Positions 52,761 to 61,004 of a stretch of 64,000 bases of DNA are shown here, in pieces; position 1 is the stretch's first letter; each line of letters begins with the position of its first letter. Made by a program: the position numbers and the translations under genes. The stretch comes from CAXMQZ01 sp963707075 (GTDB lineage Bacteria; Acidobacteriota; Thermoanaerobaculia; Multivoradales; JAHEKO01), in assembly GCA_963707075.1 (NCBI GenBank), contig CAVPOX010000002.1, positions 248,001 through 312,000 on the forward strand, given 5' to 3'. Under the pieces are notes generated by a model. That model was not told where the DNA came from. It made no database searches and worked only from the letters and a program-made list of their open reading frames with translations.

Positions 52761-53990
52761 CTAGTCAGCAGAGAAGGACTCGAGAACCCCGAGCGTGTAA
52801 TCGATATCCTCGACCGTGTGATCGGCGGAGATCTGAAAACGAATCTCCTCGTCACCTCTTGGCACAACGGGGAAATTCAAGCCTGTAGCCAGGATGTGAT
52901 TGTCCTTCAAATGCTGCACCAACGCCTTGGTGCGAGCGGTATCACGGACCATCAACGGCACCACGGGATGCTCCCCGGGTATGGTCTCGAAGCCGAGTCG
53001 CACCAAGCCCTGTTCGAACCGCGCAGTCATTTCCCGCAGGTGATCGAGCAACTCCCTGCCTGCGGAGCTGTCGAGAATCTCGAGTGAGGCCAGCGCCGCG
53101 GCAGCCTCCCCCGGGGTGATGGGGTTGGAGTAGATGTAGAACGCCGACTTCTCGCGCAGGAAGTCCACCAGCCCCTGGCTGCCGACCACATATCCCCCAT
53201 TGACACCCAATGCCTTACCCAGGGTGGCAACCAGAACGTCTACTGGGCCACAGTCAGTGAACTCCTCTGTACCGCGGCCCGTGGCTCCAAAGGCGCCAAC
53301 ACCGTGGGAGTCATCGACCACGATCACGGCATTCTCAGAAAAACGCTCGTCATGCCGGTCGATCAGGCTCTTGATCTCAGCCAACGGCGCCCAGTCTCCG
53401 CGCATGCTGAAGATCCCGTCGGTGACGATCACCGCACGCCGGCAGCTCCGTGCGGCAGACTCGAGTTTGCTCTCCAGGTCGGCCAGATCCAGGTGACGAT
53501 AGATATATTTCTCGCCCGGTCGGGAGAGCCGCATGGCATTGATGATGCAGTTGTGATTGAGCTCATCACTGATCACCGCCGTCTGATCGGTGATCAGCGC
53601 CGGTAGCACGCCCATGGTCGTGGCGTAAGCAGAACTGAAGATCATGCCCGCTGCGCGACCATGGAACGCGGCCAGGCGGCGCTCGAGATCGACATGCGGC
53701 TGATAGCTACCACTGATGAATCGAACTGCCCCTGGCCCGGCTCCGAAGGCGCGCGTCGCACGCTCTTCGGCCTGCATGACCTCCGAGCGCAGAGACAAAC
53801 CGAGGTAGCTGTTCGAATTCATCCGCAGAAACGACTGGCCTCCCCTCTGGCTGAGCGTGAAGCGCGGGCCCTTGCCACCGGTGGGCGGATGAACCTCGCA
53901 GATCACATCTTCATCGCCTTTGCGGGCGCCGCTCTGCCCCACCTTCCTCACCTCGGCCTGTAGAACCTTCTCCAGTCGGTCGAATGGCAT
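52761..53990 (-). CDS. kbl: Glycine C-acetyltransferase (2-amino-3-ketobutyrate CoA ligase)
   Basis: A 409-residue alpha-oxoamine synthase-family PLP enzyme. Motifs: S-D-E-L-N-H-N-C-I-I-N-A, D-D-S-H-G-V-G-A-F-G and the PLP Lys in A-T-L-G-K-A-L-G. It resembles KBL, cleaving 2-amino-3-oxobutyrate with CoA into glycine and acetyl-CoA. AONS (BioF) is the main alternative, but the threonine dehydrogenase gene 17 nt upstream decides for KBL. The ATG at 53990 has a strong AGGAGGAGA just before it. Confidence 0.9.
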   Translation of the reverse strand: MPFDRLEKVLQAEVRKVGQSGARKGDEDVICEVHPPTGGKGPRFTLSQRGGQSFLRMNSNSYLGLSLRSEVMQAEERATRAFGAGPGAVRFISGSYQPHVDLERRLAAFHGRAAGMIFSSAYATTMGVLPALITDQTAVISDELNHNCIINAMRLSRPGEKYIYRHLDLADLESKLESAARSCRRAVIVTDGIFSMRGDWAPLAEIKSLIDRHDERFSENAVIVVDDSHGVGAFGATGRGTEEFTDCGPVDVLVATLGKALGVNGGYVVGSQGLVDFLREKSAFYIYSNPITPGEAAAALASLEILDSSAGRELLDHLREMTARFEQGLVRLGFETIPGEHPVVPLMVRDTARTKALVQHLKDNHILATGLNFPVVPRGDEEIRFQISADHTVEDIDYTLGVLESFSAD

Positions 53991-54007
53991 GAATCTCCTC
54001 CTGCTGC

Positions 54008-54967
54008 TCAGGATTGCGTCCGGAGCCTGATCGCCAGTTTGTTCAGCATGTCGCGAGTCATGGATTCGAGGTCGTGCTTCGGCTGCCAGTCCCATTCCTC
54101 CCGCGCGGCGCTGTCATCGAGAGAGTCGGGCCAGGAGTCAGCGATCGCCTGACGGACCGGATCGACTTCATAATCGATCTCGAAATCGGGCAGCGTCTGG
54201 CGGATCTGCGCCGCCAGGGTCGCGGGGGTGAAGTTCATCGCAGTGACATTGAATGCGTTGCGATGTACCAGTCGCCCGGGATCGGCTTCCATCACCCCTA
54301 TCGCGGCCTGCAGCGCGTCGGGCATGTACATCATGTCCAGGCAGGTGTCCGGCCTCAAGAAGCACCTGTAGCGCTGATTGCGGATCGCATCGTAGAAGAT
54401 CTCCACCGCATAGTCCGTGGTACCCCCTCCGGCGGGGGCCACATATGAAATGAGGCCCGGGTAGCGCACACCGCGGGCGTCCACGCCGAACCGCCGATGA
54501 TAGTAGTCGCAGAGCAACTCCCCCGAAACCTTCGTGACGCCGTACATGGTCGTTGGTCTCTGAATGGTGTCCTGAGGCGTATTCACCGGGGGCGTTCCAG
54601 GTCCGAAAGCGCCGATCGAGCTGGGGAAGAACACCGCGCAACCCAGCTGTCTGGCTACTTCCAGAATGCGATAGAGCCCGCCCATGTTGACACTCCATGC
54701 CATGTGAGGTTTTTCCTCGGCCACGGCCGACAACAGCGATGCCAGATGAAAGATCGTGTCGATATCGTAGCGTCGCACGACGTCCTGGATCTCGCGGGCA
54801 TGGGTGACGTCGATGTACTCGAAGGGTCCGTTGCCTTGATCGACATCGAGCCGAATCAGGCGGATATCGGAGGCGACAACAGCCTCGTGGCCATAGCGCT
54901 CGCGCAGGGCTGGAACCAGCTCCGAGCCGATCTGACCCAGGGCGCCCGTCACCAGAATCCTCTTCAT
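54008..54967 (-). CDS. tdh: L-threonine 3-dehydrogenase, SDR (epimerase-like) type
   Basis: A 319-residue extended-SDR protein. The NAD motif is T-G-A-L-G-Q-I-G-S-E near residue 7. The catalytic Tyr-Lys is in M-Y-G-V-T-K-V-S-G-E. The D-x-x-R-Y-P-G-L-I-S region and the C-terminal D-W-Q-P-like segment (E-W-D-W-Q-P-K-H) match SDR-type threonine dehydrogenases. It oxidises threonine to 2-amino-3-oxobutyrate for Kbl. Start at 54967 with SD AGAGAGGA; a longer frame upstream is non-coding. Confidence 0.88.
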   Translation of the reverse strand: MKRILVTGALGQIGSELVPALRERYGHEAVVASDIRLIRLDVDQGNGPFEYIDVTHAREIQDVVRRYDIDTIFHLASLLSAVAEEKPHMAWSVNMGGLYRILEVARQLGCAVFFPSSIGAFGPGTPPVNTPQDTIQRPTTMYGVTKVSGELLCDYYHRRFGVDARGVRYPGLISYVAPAGGGTTDYAVEIFYDAIRNQRYRCFLRPDTCLDMMYMPDALQAAIGVMEADPGRLVHRNAFNVTAMNFTPATLAAQIRQTLPDFEIDYEVDPVRQAIADSWPDSLDDSAAREEWDWQPKHDLESMTRDMLNKLAIRLRTQS

Positions 54968-55037
54968 CGCATCCTCTCTCCCTGCCACCCTCGCAGGAAC
55001 GGTTTCACTCGATCTCGACGATCGACAGACGCTGACT

Positions 55038-55066
55038 ATCGTATGTGTCTGGCTCGCCTCGGGCAA
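55038..55066 (-). promoter_or_regulatory. Putative sigma-70 promoter for tdh-kbl
   Basis: On the minus strand TTGCCC, a 17-nt spacer and TACGAT (four of six consensus bases each). Predicted start is about 65 nt upstream of the tdh ATG. Confidence 0.4.
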
Positions 55067-55083
55067 GCTTTGTGCCCAGTGTT

Positions 55084-55092
55084 TGCTAGAGT
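55084..55092 (+). promoter_or_regulatory. Extended -10 of a probable leaderless transcript (exporter operon)
   Basis: TGC-TAGAGT; the box ends 8 nt before the ATG at 55101, with no Shine-Dalgarno between. Same arrangement as at 47974 and 5144. Confidence 0.42.
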
Positions 55093-55100
55093 GCCAGAAG

Positions 55101-56246
55101 ATGAAGAAGTGGTTGAGACGCTTTATCATCCTGATTGTTCTGGTGGCTGTTGCTGTCGCCGCCAAGCTGACGATCTTGCGGCCCAAACCCGTCCCGGTGC
55201 AGGTGACCGAGGTCGACCGAGGCCAGGTCGAGGAGACCGTGACCAACTCCCGTGCGGGCACGGTGCGAGCCAGACGCCGTGCCAAGCTGTCACCCGAGTT
55301 CGGAGGACAGGTCGTGGAGCTCCCCTTCCGCGAGGGCGATTTGGTCAACCAGGGACAGATCGTGCTACGGCTGGAAGACAGCCTGCAACGCGCGCGCCTC
55401 GACCTGGCGAAACGAGAGCTCGAAGCGCTGCAGTCCGAGCACCGGCGGGCCTGTCTCGAAGCCGAGCGAGCGGGCCGGGAATTCGAGCGCAATCAGAGGC
55501 TGGCGCGCGAGGAGATCGTCTCCGAGGATCTGCTCGACAACATCGACAGCGTGCGACAGGGAGCTGAGGCAGCTTGTGCCGCAGCCGAGGCCAATGTCTC
55601 GCGAGCAAGAGCTGCGATCCGTCTCGCCCAGACTGAGCTCGAAAAGACGGTGCTGCGAGCTCCCTTCGATGGAGTCGTGGCCGAAGTCTCCACCGAGGTC
55701 GGAGAGTGGACAACACCCTCCCCTCCCGCCATGCCGGTGCCCCCGGTCATCGACATCCTCGACCCCACCTCCATTTACGTCAGTGCCCCGATGGACGAGG
55801 TCGACTCGGCGCGTGTCCAGACAGGACTGCCAGCGCGAGTCACCATCGATTCCTTCCGTGACCGCCAGTTCACCGGCCGAGTCTCGCGGGTCGCCCCCTA
55901 TGTCCTCGACCTGGAGGCGCAGAACCGCACCATCGAAATCGAAGTCGAACTGGATGCCCCCGAGGTGCTGCCGCTGCCAGGCACCTCGGCCGACGTAGAG
56001 GTGATTCTCTCAGTGCGAGACGACGTCTTGCGGGTCCCCACAGCCACGCTCATCGACGGAGACCGCCTCCTGGTCTTCGCCGACGGCGAACTCGTCGAAC
56101 GCGATGTTTCGACCGGGCTGCGCAACTGGGACTTCACCGAGATAGTCGACGGGCTACAGGAGCATGAGCTCGTGATCACGTCACTGGATCGTACCGAGGT
56201 CGCCGCCGGCGCCCTGGCAGAGATAGCCGGACCCGAGGAGGACTGA
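55101..56246 (+). CDS. Periplasmic adaptor (MFP/HlyD-type) of an ABC exporter
   Basis: A 381-residue membrane-fusion protein. A basic start M-K-K-W-L-R-R-F leads into an N-terminal anchor (IILIVLVAVAVAA). Barrel-sandwich halves flank a helical hairpin (about 85-165). The lipoyl-like halves show G-G-Q-V-V-E-L-P-F-R-E-G-D and L-R-A-P-F-D-G-V-V. A beta-barrel and MP domain complete it. It joins an inner-membrane ABC exporter to an outer-membrane channel. ATG 55101 is chosen over an in-frame TTG 18 nt upstream. Confidence 0.88.
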   Translation: MKKWLRRFIILIVLVAVAVAAKLTILRPKPVPVQVTEVDRGQVEETVTNSRAGTVRARRRAKLSPEFGGQVVELPFREGDLVNQGQIVLRLEDSLQRARLDLAKRELEALQSEHRRACLEAERAGREFERNQRLAREEIVSEDLLDNIDSVRQGAEAACAAAEANVSRARAAIRLAQTELEKTVLRAPFDGVVAEVSTEVGEWTTPSPPAMPVPPVIDILDPTSIYVSAPMDEVDSARVQTGLPARVTIDSFRDRQFTGRVSRVAPYVLDLEAQNRTIEIEVELDAPEVLPLPGTSADVEVILSVRDDVLRVPTATLIDGDRLLVFADGELVERDVSTGLRNWDFTEIVDGLQEHELVITSLDRTEVAAGALAEIAGPEED

Positions 56247-56250
56247 CCGG

Positions 56251-56991
56251 GTGGCCGAAAAAGCGGCCATGATCAGGCTGAGCGGCATCAGTCGCGACTT
56301 CCAGGTAGGGGACGAAGTGGTGCGGGCTCTGGTGGACCTCGATGAGCAGATCGAGGCGGGTGAACATGTCGCCATCATGGGTCCTTCGGGCTCAGGGAAG
56401 TCGACGCTCCTCAACATTCTGGGTTGTCTGGATCAGCCCACCACCGGCAGCTACTTTCTCAATGGTCAAGAGGTCGCGCATCTCGATGACACGGCGCTGA
56501 CCCACGTCCGCCGTCATGAAATTGGATTCGTCTTTCAGTTCTTTCACCTCGTGCATCGTCTGACCGCCGCGGACAACGTCGAATTGCCGATGGTCTTCGC
56601 GGGAGTGCCTCGGAGCGAGCGACGGCAGAGGGTTGCAAGGGCTTTGGAGGCCGTCGGTTTGACGCCTCGCGCTCGACACCTTCCTGACCAGCTATCCGGC
56701 GGCGAGCGCCAGCGAGTCGCGCTCGCCAGAGCCACGATCATGCAACCCGAAATCCTGCTCGCAGACGAGCCGACCGGGAACCTCGACAGCAAGTCGGGCA
56801 AAGTCGTCCTGGATCTTCTCGATCGGATGAACGAGGAAGGGCTGACCCTGGTCGTGGTCACGCACGATCCCAAGGTTGCACAACGGGCCGATCGCGTCCT
56901 GGTACTCGTCGATGGTCGGATCGAACGCCGCGTCGACCCCGGCCAGATGAGTGACATCCTGGCTCTGCTCGCCGAGGACGACCACGAATGA
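56251..56991 (+). CDS. ABC transporter ATP-binding protein (MacB/LolD type)
   Basis: A 246-residue ATPase. Walker A G-P-S-G-S-G-K-S-T (Lys50), signature L-S-G-G-E-R-Q-R-V-A-L-A-R-A, Walker B I-L-L-A-D-E-P-T-G-N-L-D, and switch His in V-V-T-H-D. It matches the MacB/LolD/FtsE class that drives mechanotransmission, not direct transport. Starts with GTG 4 nt after the adaptor stop. It overlaps the first permease by 4 bp. Confidence 0.95.
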   Translation: MAEKAAMIRLSGISRDFQVGDEVVRALVDLDEQIEAGEHVAIMGPSGSGKSTLLNILGCLDQPTTGSYFLNGQEVAHLDDTALTHVRRHEIGFVFQFFHLVHRLTAADNVELPMVFAGVPRSERRQRVARALEAVGLTPRARHLPDQLSGGERQRVALARATIMQPEILLADEPTGNLDSKSGKVVLDLLDRMNEEGLTLVVVTHDPKVAQRADRVLVLVDGRIERRVDPGQMSDILALLAEDDHE

Positions 56992-58190
56992 GGCTGGCAG
57001 ATCTCTTCCGTTTCTCGGCGCGTGGTCTTTCCGGCCACGGGCTGAGAACCGCGTTGAGTTTGCTGGGAGTTTCGATCGGTGTCGCTGCCGTGGTCATTCT
57101 CACGGCGCTCGGAGAGGGTGCGCGCCTCTATGTGATCGATCAGTTTGCCAGTCTCGGCACCAACATCCTGATCGTGGTTCCCGGCAAGACCGAGACAACC
57201 GGCACGGTTGGCGCGGGCGGTGTTCCCAACGACTTGACCCTCGACGACGCCCTGGCGATCGAGCGCCAGGTGCCGGCCGCACACCACGTCGCCCCTCTAT
57301 CCATGGGCACCGAGCAGGTGGCCTATGGCGAGCGTCGCAGGCAGGTAGCGATTCTCGGCACCACCCATCAATACCAGGCTGCGCGGCAACTGCGGATGGA
57401 AAGTGGATCTTTCCTCCCCGAGGAAGAGATGCAGCGCGGCTCCTCCATAGTGGTTCTGGGTCCCAAACTCGCGCGAGAGCTCTTCGCCGGTCAAGATCCG
57501 ATTGGTGAGGTCGTCAGGGTTGGAAGCTGGCGCATGAGGGTCATCGGTGTGCTCGCCCGGCAAGGGGTCAAGATGGGAATGGACTTCGACGATCTCGCCA
57601 TGGTGCCAGTGTCGACCGGAATGCGCATGTTCAACCGTAGCTCCCTCTTTCGCATCCTCGTTCAAGCCGACTCACAGAACGCTTTGGAGCGGGTGAAGCA
57701 GTCGGTCCACCAGGTCTTGATGGACCGCCACGACGAAGAGGACTTCACGGTCATCACCCAGGACTCCGTGATGTCGACATTCACTTCAATCCTCAGGGTA
57801 CTGACCCTGGTCGTTGGCGCCATCGCGGCGATCTCCCTGACGGTGGCAGGCATTGGGATCATGAACGTCATGTTGGTTTCCGTCTCTGAACGGACCCGTG
57901 AGGTCGGTCTGCTGAAGGCTCTGGGTGTAGGGCAGCGTCAGATCTTATCGGTCTTCATCACCGAGGCTGCCCTGATCTCGTCGCTGGGCGGTCTGTTGGG
58001 CCTGGGTCTGGGTTGGCTGGCGGTCCGGTTCCTGGTGCAGCTCTACCCTTCGTTCCCGGCCAGTCCACCTGCCTGGGTGGTGTGGGCGGCACTTTTCGTG
58101 TCCGTCGCCGTCGGCGTTACCTTCGGTCTGCTACCGGCACGCCGGGCAAGCCGTCTGGACCCCGTCTTGGCGCTGGCAGGAGGAAGATAG
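56988..58190 (+). CDS. ABC transporter permease, MacB/FtsX-like (first)
   Basis: A 400-residue permease of the four-helix MacB type. The first helix lies near 20-42 (S-L-L-G-V-S-I-G-V-A-A-V-V-I-L-T). A periplasmic MacB_PCD domain covers about 45-260. Three C-terminal helices are followed by the P-A-R-R-A-S-R-L-D-P ending typical of the class. It likely pairs with the second permease as a heterodimer. Confidence 0.92.
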   Translation: MRLADLFRFSARGLSGHGLRTALSLLGVSIGVAAVVILTALGEGARLYVIDQFASLGTNILIVVPGKTETTGTVGAGGVPNDLTLDDALAIERQVPAAHHVAPLSMGTEQVAYGERRRQVAILGTTHQYQAARQLRMESGSFLPEEEMQRGSSIVVLGPKLARELFAGQDPIGEVVRVGSWRMRVIGVLARQGVKMGMDFDDLAMVPVSTGMRMFNRSSLFRILVQADSQNALERVKQSVHQVLMDRHDEEDFTVITQDSVMSTFTSILRVLTLVVGAIAAISLTVAGIGIMNVMLVSVSERTREVGLLKALGVGQRQILSVFITEAALISSLGGLLGLGLGWLAVRFLVQLYPSFPASPPAWVVWAALFVSVAVGVTFGLLPARRASRLDPVLALAGGR

Positions 58191-58195
58191 ACCCC

Positions 58196-59392
58196 GTGTG
58201 GGAGCTGATAAAACTCTCGCTGCATGCGATCGTCGCCCATCGGCTGCGCTCGGTGCTCTCCATGCTGGGCATCGCGATCGGCGTGACCTCGGTAATTCTG
58301 CTGACCTCCATTGGCGAGGGGACGCGGCTTTACATGGTCGGCCAGTTCACCCAATTCGGCACGAACGTCCTGGCCGTCAATCCCGGCAAAGCGGAAACCC
58401 TCGGTGTGCCGGGAGCCCTCGGTGGCACGACCCACAAGCTGACTATCGACGACGCGGAGGCTCTGGCGCGGATACCTGGCGTCGACAGAATCGTGCCCAT
58501 GGTCTTTGGAACTGGGCGCGTCGAAGCCGATGGCAAGGGGCGGAGCGTGTTCGTCTACGGAGTCACACCGGATGTGCCGGAGGTCTGGCAGTGGGACGTG
58601 CGCATCGGCTCTTTTTGGCCTCATGGCGACCCCCGGCGCAGTGCATCCCAAGCGGTACTGGGTCCAAAACTCAAGAACGAGCTCTTCGGCGCACGCAACG
58701 CGCTCGGCGAGTTCGTGCGTATCGGCGGCGCGCGGTTTCGAGTGGTCGGAATCATGGAACCCAAGGGTCAGTTCCTCGGTTTCGACCTCGACGACTCAGC
58801 CTATATCCCCATCGCAGCTGCAATGCGCATCTTCAATATGGACGAGCTGACCGAGATCGATCTGACCTTTTCTCACGCCCGGATGCTCGAGAGCGTGGAG
58901 GGCGCCGTGCGCCGAGTGCTGACCGAGCGCCACGATGGCCGTGAGGACTTTTCGGTAACGTCGCAGGCGGCGATGCTCGAGGTCTTCGACAACATCATGA
59001 ATATCATCACCATGGCCGTCGGTGCTATTGGAGGGGTCTCACTGCTGGTCGGTGCCATCGGCATCCTGACCATGATGTGGATCGCTGTCAGTGAGCGGCA
59101 GAACGAGATCGGCCTTATTCGCTCGATTGGCGCTACCCGATCTCAGGTCCAGCTGGTGTTCCTCGTGGAAGCTGCCACTCTCGCTACCCTGGGTGGACTG
59201 GGTGGGCTCACCCTGGGCTGGGCGCTGTGCGCCCTTATTCGCCTTGCTCTTCCCGGGCTGCCGGTCCACACGCCCCCCTTGTTCGTGGTGCTTGCGGTCA
59301 CGGTCAGTTTGCTAGTCGGCCTCATCGCAGGCGTGACTCCAGCGCGCAAGGCCGCTCATCTCGACCCGATCGAGGCGCTGCGAGCCGAGTAG
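58196..59392 (+). CDS. ABC transporter permease, MacB/FtsX-like (second)
   Basis: A 398-residue paralogue of the preceding permease with the same layout (S-M-L-G-I-A-I-G-V-T-S-V-I-L-L-T in helix 1; P-A-R-K-A-A-H-L-D-P-I-E-A-L at the end). GTG at 58196, 5 nt after the first permease stop; GGAGGAAG lies just upstream. A longer frame running back into the first permease has no family similarity there. Tandem duplication followed by specialisation is the likely origin. Confidence 0.9.
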   Translation: MWELIKLSLHAIVAHRLRSVLSMLGIAIGVTSVILLTSIGEGTRLYMVGQFTQFGTNVLAVNPGKAETLGVPGALGGTTHKLTIDDAEALARIPGVDRIVPMVFGTGRVEADGKGRSVFVYGVTPDVPEVWQWDVRIGSFWPHGDPRRSASQAVLGPKLKNELFGARNALGEFVRIGGARFRVVGIMEPKGQFLGFDLDDSAYIPIAAAMRIFNMDELTEIDLTFSHARMLESVEGAVRRVLTERHDGREDFSVTSQAAMLEVFDNIMNIITMAVGAIGGVSLLVGAIGILTMMWIAVSERQNEIGLIRSIGATRSQVQLVFLVEAATLATLGGLGGLTLGWALCALIRLALPGLPVHTPPLFVVLAVTVSLLVGLIAGVTPARKAAHLDPIEALRAE

Positions 59393-59407
59393 GGGCTGCG
59401 TCCACAT

Positions 59408-59986
59408 TCAATCCTCTGGAGCGGTCTCGCCCCAGCTGTGAGTGACATACCTCTGGATCCTGATATCGGGAGACCAGAAGCTCTCCGACAATCCGGCCTT
59501 GACTTTGAGCTTGTCGAGAAAGGTCCTCGGCTCCTTCAGAGTCTGCCAGACAGCTGGCAGGAAGGTTCCGCGATGTCCATCGAACTCGAGCAGCAACCCA
59601 TCCACGCCCGGTCTCAGTTGCGCGAGCAGGTTCTCTTCTGAATCGAACTCCATGGGCTCGAGGGACGAGAGGAGGGACACCTCGATACTCAGCTCCGCCA
59701 ACTCCCAAGCCTCTAGTGGCGGGAACCTCGGGTCACGAAAGGCTGCGGCCCGAGCATTTGCCTGGACATCTTCCAGCAGCGGACGATAAGCGATCATCGA
59801 TCCGATGCAACCGCGCAGCTGGCCATCTCGATGCAGCGTGACGAAGCAGGCACCCGGCTCTCTGAGCCAGTCGGCTTCTGGCCAGCTCTCGGCTGGCGAC
59901 GCCTCGAGATCGTGGGCCAGCGTGTCCCTGACAATCGACAACAGGACTCGCCCGTTCTCTGCCCGGGAAATGTCGTCCCGACTCAT
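59408..59986 (-). CDS. amrA: AMMECR1 domain protein (AmmeMemoRadiSam system protein A)
   Basis: A 192-residue AMMECR1 protein with the invariant L-R-G-C-I-G-S near residue 57, then F-R-D-P-R-F-P-P-L and L-S-I-E-V-S-L-L-S. In many bacteria and archaea it is encoded beside MEMO and a radical-SAM protein (AmrS). Only MEMO is present here, overlapping by 4 bp. Biochemical role unresolved. Confidence 0.93.
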   Translation of the reverse strand: MSRDDISRAENGRVLLSIVRDTLAHDLEASPAESWPEADWLREPGACFVTLHRDGQLRGCIGSMIAYRPLLEDVQANARAAAFRDPRFPPLEAWELAELSIEVSLLSSLEPMEFDSEENLLAQLRPGVDGLLLEFDGHRGTFLPAVWQTLKEPRTFLDKLKVKAGLSESFWSPDIRIQRYVTHSWGETAPED

Positions 59987-60780
59987 GAGGACACCATGAA
60001 GCCGAAGGAACCGTAGCCCACAACCCGCGAGCGATCCCCGGCGGTGTCCCCTGAGTTTCGCAGATCCAGCAGGCGCGGTGACATGTGCTTCTGCCTGGCG
60101 GTGACCAGGAGTCCGTTGATGGCGCGAGCTCCGCAGGCGCGGTAGTCCTCGATCGGCTCATCGAGCTCCAATACCTGCTGCGCCGTAGCCCAATCGATCT
60201 CGCGGGCAGCCTGGTAGCCGAGGTAGTGTGAAAGATCCGAGCTGATCACGATCCGCGTCTCCGGTCCGTCCCACACCCGCTCCAGCACCTGCGCCACCTC
60301 AGCGGAGCCCACTTCACTGACCAGCAAGGGCAGGATGGAGAATTCCTCGAGCACCACCTGCAGGAACGGCAGCTCCACTTCGAGACAGTGCTCGGGGTCA
60401 TGGGCTGCCTGGTTGACCGTCACCTGCGGCAAGCTGGCGATGCGACCGACCATCTCCTGGTCAACTGGCACGACGCCGAGTGGAGTCTCGAACGCCTCCT
60501 GGCCGGACAAGGCCAGGCCACGAACCGGTAGACGATGGGCCGGTCCGATCAACACGATCTTGCGGATCAGGCTCGCCTCGGATGCGAATCCGGCAAAAGC
60601 CGCTGCGGCGACTGGACCGGAATAGACGAAGCCAGCATGCGGCGCAATTACAGCTTTTGGCGGCCTCTCCGGCGCCCTCTCGCTCGCAGCCGCGAGGAAG
60701 CCATCGACCTGGCGACGTAGCTCTGCGGCCGAGCCGGGGTAGAAGAGACCGGCAACTGCAGCTCGCCGTACCTCGTTCAT
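59983..60780 (-). CDS. amrB: MEMO-like protein (AmmeMemoRadiSam system protein B)
   Basis: A 265-residue MEMO1-family protein. Motifs: A-G-L-F-Y-P near residue 11, A-P-H-A-G-F-V-Y-S-G near 46, G-P-A-H-R, E-V-E-L-P-F-L-Q and S-S-D-L-S-H-Y. Conserved His and other residues resemble class III extradiol dioxygenases. It pairs with AMMECR1. SD GGGAGGG precedes the ATG. Confidence 0.93.
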   Translation of the reverse strand: MNEVRRAAVAGLFYPGSAAELRRQVDGFLAAASERAPERPPKAVIAPHAGFVYSGPVAAAAFAGFASEASLIRKIVLIGPAHRLPVRGLALSGQEAFETPLGVVPVDQEMVGRIASLPQVTVNQAAHDPEHCLEVELPFLQVVLEEFSILPLLVSEVGSAEVAQVLERVWDGPETRIVISSDLSHYLGYQAAREIDWATAQQVLELDEPIEDYRACGARAINGLLVTARQKHMSPRLLDLRNSGDTAGDRSRVVGYGSFGFMVSS

Positions 60781-61004
60781 GACACGACCCTCCCTCGAAC
60801 CATGCTTGCGGTCCTCTCATGGTAACAACCCCGACGCGGCGGAAATTCACCCGGAGCAGGCCGGAGCGGTGTGCTTCGAGCGATGGGAAGCATCGTGTCA
60901 CTCGGTGGGAGTCACTTCGAGACCAGGGGCACAGCGGCGCGACACCTACGGCTGGCGAAAGGGAAGGTCGAGGTGAGCTGCTGGTCAGCTGGGGCTACGC
61001 GCGA
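60781..61004. other. Intergenic region, amrB / symporter
   Basis: A 224-bp gap between the 5' end of amrB and the 3' end of the symporter gene. Apart from the amrB Shine-Dalgarno, nothing was recognised. Confidence 0.4.

Noticed and set aside
52750..52767. Inverted repeat TGACT...AGTCA between tonB and kbl as a bidirectional terminator
   Set aside because: A 5-bp stem that overlaps both stop codons and has no T-tract on either side.
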